Part shown: one piece after another, positions 61,395 to 64,000 of the stretch
How positions within the stretch are numbered: position 1 is the first letter of the stretch
Layout of the letters: each line of letters opens with the position of its first letter
DNA from: JALHMI01 sp964598535
GTDB taxonomy: Bacteria; Planctomycetota; Planctomycetia; Pirellulales; PALSA-1355
DNA length: 64,000 nt
Assembly (NCBI GenBank): GCA_964598535.1
Contig: CAZRCI010000005.1
Coordinates: forward strand, 1 to 64,000
Direction of reading: 5' to 3'
Notes under the pieces: model-generated
Databases searched by the model: none
What the model saw: the letters and a program-made list of their open reading frames with translations, nothing else
Told to the model about the DNA's origin: nothing
Made by a program: the position numbers and the translations under genes

Positions 61395-62591
61395 TCAGCA
61401 GGGGAGTCCTCGCCGGCCGAATTGGTAGAGGGCTTCACTGGCGGATTCGAGCTGATCGAGCGCGAGCCATTCATCGGCCGTGTGTGCTTGATCGATCGAG
61501 CCGGGGCCAAATACGATCGAGGGTACGCCGGCGGCCGCAAAGGCCGCCGCGTCGGTGCCGAAAGGGACGCCGATCTTTCCACCCGGGAGCCCGATCGCTT
61601 GCACGGCCGAGTTCATCGCCTCGGCATAACGAGCATTGTTGTCGTCGGGCAGGCCCAGGCCGATGAGGAACGGTTTGTCGTGTTCAAGTTTAATGTCGTT
61701 CCCGAGTTCGCGAACCAGGAAGTCGATGACTTGTTGCTGGGCGGCGAGCGGTTCTTCTCGCGGGAGCAAGCGGCGATCGATTTCGATCGTGCAATGATCG
61801 GGCACGGTGTTCACGCTGAGGCCGCCGGTGATCGTGCCGACGCTGAGCGTCGGGCGGCCGCAGAGCGGATGTACGCCAAGCGTCGGAGCGATGTCGCGCT
61901 GATAGCGCTCGAGCGCGGCCAGCACGGGGGCCATGCGGAAGATGGCATTTACGCCCAGGTGCGGTTGCGAACTGTGGCCGGCTCGGCCGCACGTGTGCAG
62001 TCGCCAGCGAACGACGCCTTTGTGGGCAACGACGACCTGCAATTGGGTTGGTTCGGCCACGATGGCCACGTCCGGACGACGAGGGATGATGGAGCCGGGC
62101 TCGCTCCACAAGCGGGTGAGCGCGGTCGCGCCGCTAAAGCCGTGCTCTTCGTTCACCGTACAGGCCATCACCACCGTTGGCATCGAGGGAGGGCGTTCAT
62201 CGGCCAGCCGGGCGAACGCGCCAAGCATGGCTGTCATGCCCCCTTTGATGTCACAGGAGCCGCGGCCATAGAGCCGGCCGTCGCGCACCGTGGGCGTCCA
62301 CGGCTCGATGGTCATGCCATCGACGGGAACCGTGTCTTGGTGGGCCTCGAAGAGGACGAGCGGGCCGCCCGCGTCGACCGGAATCGCGCCGTCGAGCCGG
62401 CCGATTATATTTGTGCGTTTGGGCTCGACCTGCTGGCGTAGGTAGGGTAATCCCAGCTCGCGGAACAGGTTTTCGAGGTAGTCGGTGACTCGATATTCGA
62501 GAAATTCGGGGCCACTAACCGGTTTTCCCATCGGATTCACGCTGGGAATGGCCACGAGTTCGCTGAGGGTGCGCGTGAGATCGAGCTTCAT
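61395..62591 (-). CDS. M20-family metallopeptidase (ArgE/DapE/ACY1-like)
   Basis: The 398-residue product has LVLFEAHQDTVPVDGMTIEPW with the first metal ligand and catalytic Asp, YGRGSCDIKGG, TVNEEHGFSGA with the catalytic Glu pair, and AIVAEPTQLQ. The dimerisation domain (GRAGHSSQPHLGVNAIFRMAP) and the last metal histidine in SIDQAHTADEWLAL are in place. ArgE-type acetylornithine deacetylase or succinyl-diaminopimelate desuccinylase are the nearest candidates. The ATG at 62591 starts MKLDLTRTLSELVAIPSVNP. Confidence 0.88.
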   Translation of the reverse strand: MKLDLTRTLSELVAIPSVNPMGKPVSGPEFLEYRVTDYLENLFRELGLPYLRQQVEPKRTNIIGRLDGAIPVDAGGPLVLFEAHQDTVPVDGMTIEPWTPTVRDGRLYGRGSCDIKGGMTAMLGAFARLADERPPSMPTVVMACTVNEEHGFSGATALTRLWSEPGSIIPRRPDVAIVAEPTQLQVVVAHKGVVRWRLHTCGRAGHSSQPHLGVNAIFRMAPVLAALERYQRDIAPTLGVHPLCGRPTLSVGTITGGLSVNTVPDHCTIEIDRRLLPREEPLAAQQQVIDFLVRELGNDIKLEHDKPFLIGLGLPDDNNARYAEAMNSAVQAIGLPGGKIGVPFGTDAAAFAAAGVPSIVFGPGSIDQAHTADEWLALDQLESASEALYQFGRRGLPC

Positions 62592-62813
62592 TTTGCGTTC
62601 AATCCGAGGCGAAGTCCGGGGGGGACCGGCGAGCGGTGGAACCGTCATCATAGCGGTCGAGCCGATGTTTGGCGCGGGCGGATATGGAGGGTGAAAGTGC
62701 TGGCGGTGTGCGAGAGGGCGCGGCTTGTGCTTGACCATCCGGACGCGCGTCGTTAGGATTTTGGTGCGCCTGAAGGGTCAAATAGGGCCTGGATTTAGGG
62801 CGATTTTTGGAGG

Positions 62814-62838
62814 AAGACCCGAGAGAAACGGGTCTTTT
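62814..62838 (+). terminator. Terminator-like hairpin in the nuo leader
   Basis: The 8-bp perfect stem 62814-62821 / 62829-62836 has loop AGAGAAA and a T-rich end to 62838. No plus-strand gene ends nearby, so it may shield the nuo operon or regulate its leader. Confidence 0.6.
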
Positions 62839-62848
62839 CTTCGGAGCT

Positions 62849-62872
62849 ACTTTGTGACAAGATTCACAAAGT
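62849..62872. promoter_or_regulatory. CRP-type palindrome upstream of nuoA
   Basis: The 9-bp perfect inverted repeat ACTTTGTGA-CAAGAT-TCACAAAGT (62849-62872) contains TGTGA-N6-TCACA, the full consensus of CRP-family regulators. Its centre is about 103 bp before the nuoA ATG. No promoter position is known, so activation or repression cannot be told. Confidence 0.6.
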
Positions 62873-62963
62873 GATCGCAGGCTTGTGCGCCTGCACGGCA
62901 TCGCAGCAGGGGTTGCGACGTTTCGTGCCGCGTCGAGCATGGCGACTGCCGGAACCGATCTGC

Positions 62964-63362
62964 ATGGAATCTGCCGTTCTGCCTGTATTTCTGTTTGTGC
63001 TTCTTGCCACGGGCTTGGCCGTGGTGTTGCTGGTTGTCAGCGCGCTGGTGGGGCCCAGCAAGAACGGCAAGGTGAAGGAAATGCCGTATGAAAGCGGCAT
63101 GGATCCGATTCACGATACGCACCGCCGCTTCGACGTGCGGTTTTATCTGGTGGCCATCGCCTTCCTGGTGTTCGACGTGGAACTGTTGTTCCTCTATCCC
63201 TGGGCCGTGGCCAGCCGCAATCCGCTGGGCATCGATCGCGCGGTGAGCGAAGGCCTGGTGGCGAGTCGCGGGCTGGTCTTCGCCGAGGTGCTCGTGTTTT
63301 TGGCGCTGTTGGCCGTGGGGTTTGTATACGCGTGGCGAAAAGGGGTATTCCGATGGCGCTAG
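62964..63362 (+). CDS. nuoA: NADH-quinone oxidoreductase subunit A
   Basis: The 132-residue subunit has three membrane helices: VLPVFLFVLLATGLAVVLLVVSALV, FYLVAIAFLVFDVELLFLYPWAV and LVFAEVLVFLALLAVGFVYAWRKGVF. The family motifs KEMPYESGMDP and DVRFYLVAIAFLVFDVELLF are present. Complex I subunit A helps anchor the proton channel. The ATG at 62964 (MESAVLPV) fits; the open frame upstream is not family-like. It overlaps nuoB by 10 bp and opens a nuo operon that runs off the window. Confidence 0.93.
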   Translation: MESAVLPVFLFVLLATGLAVVLLVVSALVGPSKNGKVKEMPYESGMDPIHDTHRRFDVRFYLVAIAFLVFDVELLFLYPWAVASRNPLGIDRAVSEGLVASRGLVFAEVLVFLALLAVGFVYAWRKGVFRWR

Positions 63363-63934
63363 AAGTGCCTGAAAACGTCGTCGTGAGCCGCTTGGATTCG
63401 CTGGCCAGTTGGTGCCGTAAGAACAGCCTGTGGCCGATGCCGTTTGCCACGGCTTGCTGCGGGATTGAGCTGATGGCCACGGGCGCGAGCAAGCATGACT
63501 TGGCTCGCTTTGGCGCGGAAGTGATGCGTTTCAGCCCGCGACAATGCGATTTGATGATCGTTGCCGGCCGGGTCGTGATGAAGATGTTGCCGGTGCTCCA
63601 GCGCATTTGGCAACAGATGCACGAGCCGAAGTGGTGCATCTCGATGGGGGCATGCGCTTCCACGGGTGGAGTCTTTGATACCTATAGCGTGGTGCAGGGG
63701 ATCGATCGTTTCATTCCGGTCGACATGTATGTGCCCGGCTGTCCGCCGCGGCCCGAGCAGTTGATTCAGGCGATCATCGATTTGCAGGACAAGATCCAGC
63801 TAGAAGGCACGATCGCGGGACGAGAGTTTGCCGTTCGCAGCCGGCAGCAGACCAAGCGAGCGCTGGTGGAGCTGCCGGTCATTACCCTGCCGCGCGGGGT
63901 GAGCAGTCTGCCACAAGGCGTGCGTGTAGAGTAG
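63353..63934 (+). CDS. nuoB: NADH-quinone oxidoreductase subunit B
   Basis: The 193-residue subunit carries the N2 iron-sulfur cluster. Its ligands are the adjacent Cys pair in PFATACCGIELMATG, one in WCISMGACASTGGVFD and one in VPGCPPRPEQLIQAI. It receives electrons from the chain and passes them to quinone. The ATG at 63353 (MALEVPENVV) overlaps the nuoA stop by 10 bp, indicating translational coupling. Downstream, at 63961-63980, a 7-bp hairpin precedes a possible start (63968 or 63971) of the next, truncated gene. Confidence 0.95.
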   Translation: MALEVPENVVVSRLDSLASWCRKNSLWPMPFATACCGIELMATGASKHDLARFGAEVMRFSPRQCDLMIVAGRVVMKMLPVLQRIWQQMHEPKWCISMGACASTGGVFDTYSVVQGIDRFIPVDMYVPGCPPRPEQLIQAIIDLQDKIQLEGTIAGREFAVRSRQQTKRALVELPVITLPRGVSSLPQGVRVE

Positions 63935-64000
63935 CGTCCTCGATGAGTTTTGTCCGATAGGTCTGAGATGATGCTCAGACGGGAAGCGACGTTCGATGAT

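Larger units (their letters stand above)
62592..62963. other. 372-bp divergent region holding the nuo leader
   Basis: No gene is supported. From about 62814 there are three tandem hairpins or palindromes (62814-62838, 62849-62872, 62877-62894), described separately. The first 200 bp carry nothing recognised. Confidence 0.5.

Overview
The window looks like a piece of a planctomycete chromosome (Pirellulales-like), probably from a metagenome or draft assembly because it contains two 10-N gaps. The grounds are high GC, a Gram-negative envelope gene (lpxK), a Ser/Thr kinase with the N-terminal module and DMG motif common in planctomycetes, an FHA-GAF-PP2C phosphatase, a DUF1080 protein, a YCF48/BNR giant, a Tat-exported NHL protein and many secreted esterases and glycan-type enzymes. 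This assignment is an inference from gene content.

Layout. 0.1-4.5 kb: a pseudopilin with a small partner gene, coaD, and the mcsA-mcsB arginine-kinase pair. 4.9-9.6 kb: trpE, an ABM-domain protein, eno with a clear terminator, and two small membrane proteins. 9.6-17.3 kb: a lipoprotein, surE, DinB, DUF1080 plus HAD, an ABC-2 exporter, and a beta-propeller glycosidase-like protein overlapping a ribokinase-like gene. 17.5-28 kb: the NHL protein (split by an N gap), an LEA-like lipoprotein, the Ser/Thr kinase, nagB, the YCF48/CBM9 fusion and aroB. 28-37.6 kb: a class V aminotransferase, a DUF1445 protein and a PaaK-like ligase in one operon, then an MFS transporter, a fused 5-oxoprolinase and an FkbM methyltransferase. 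37.9-40.2 kb: lpxK and an isocitrate dehydrogenase.

40.57-43.52 kb is the clearest accessory element. A tRNA-Leu(UAA) gene is followed by a type II restriction-modification pair, and a 54-nt exact copy of the tRNA 3' part closes the segment. No integrase is visible, so this is a very small (about 2.9 kb) island at a tRNA attachment site. Its bases and codons are visibly less GC-rich than those of its neighbours.

43.6-52.6 kb: a second ABC exporter and a run of exported enzymes (sialidase-like, ChbG-like deacetylase, HGSNAT-like acyltransferase, esterase, penicillin acylase). 53.4-59.9 kb: the FHA-GAF-PP2C phosphatase, a hemerythrin, a His-rich secreted protein behind a sigma-54-type promoter, a second esterase, and an omega-amidase/transaminase pair. 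60-64 kb: an exported isoaspartyl methyltransferase, an M20 peptidase, and the start of a nuo operon (nuoA, nuoB) with a CRP-type palindrome and tandem hairpins in its leader.

The other notable non-coding signal is a diverged intergenic repeat of about 100-150 bp, present in three copies (near 6.6, 17.35 and 37.8 kb) and outside every gene apart from its end touching the lpxK stop codon.
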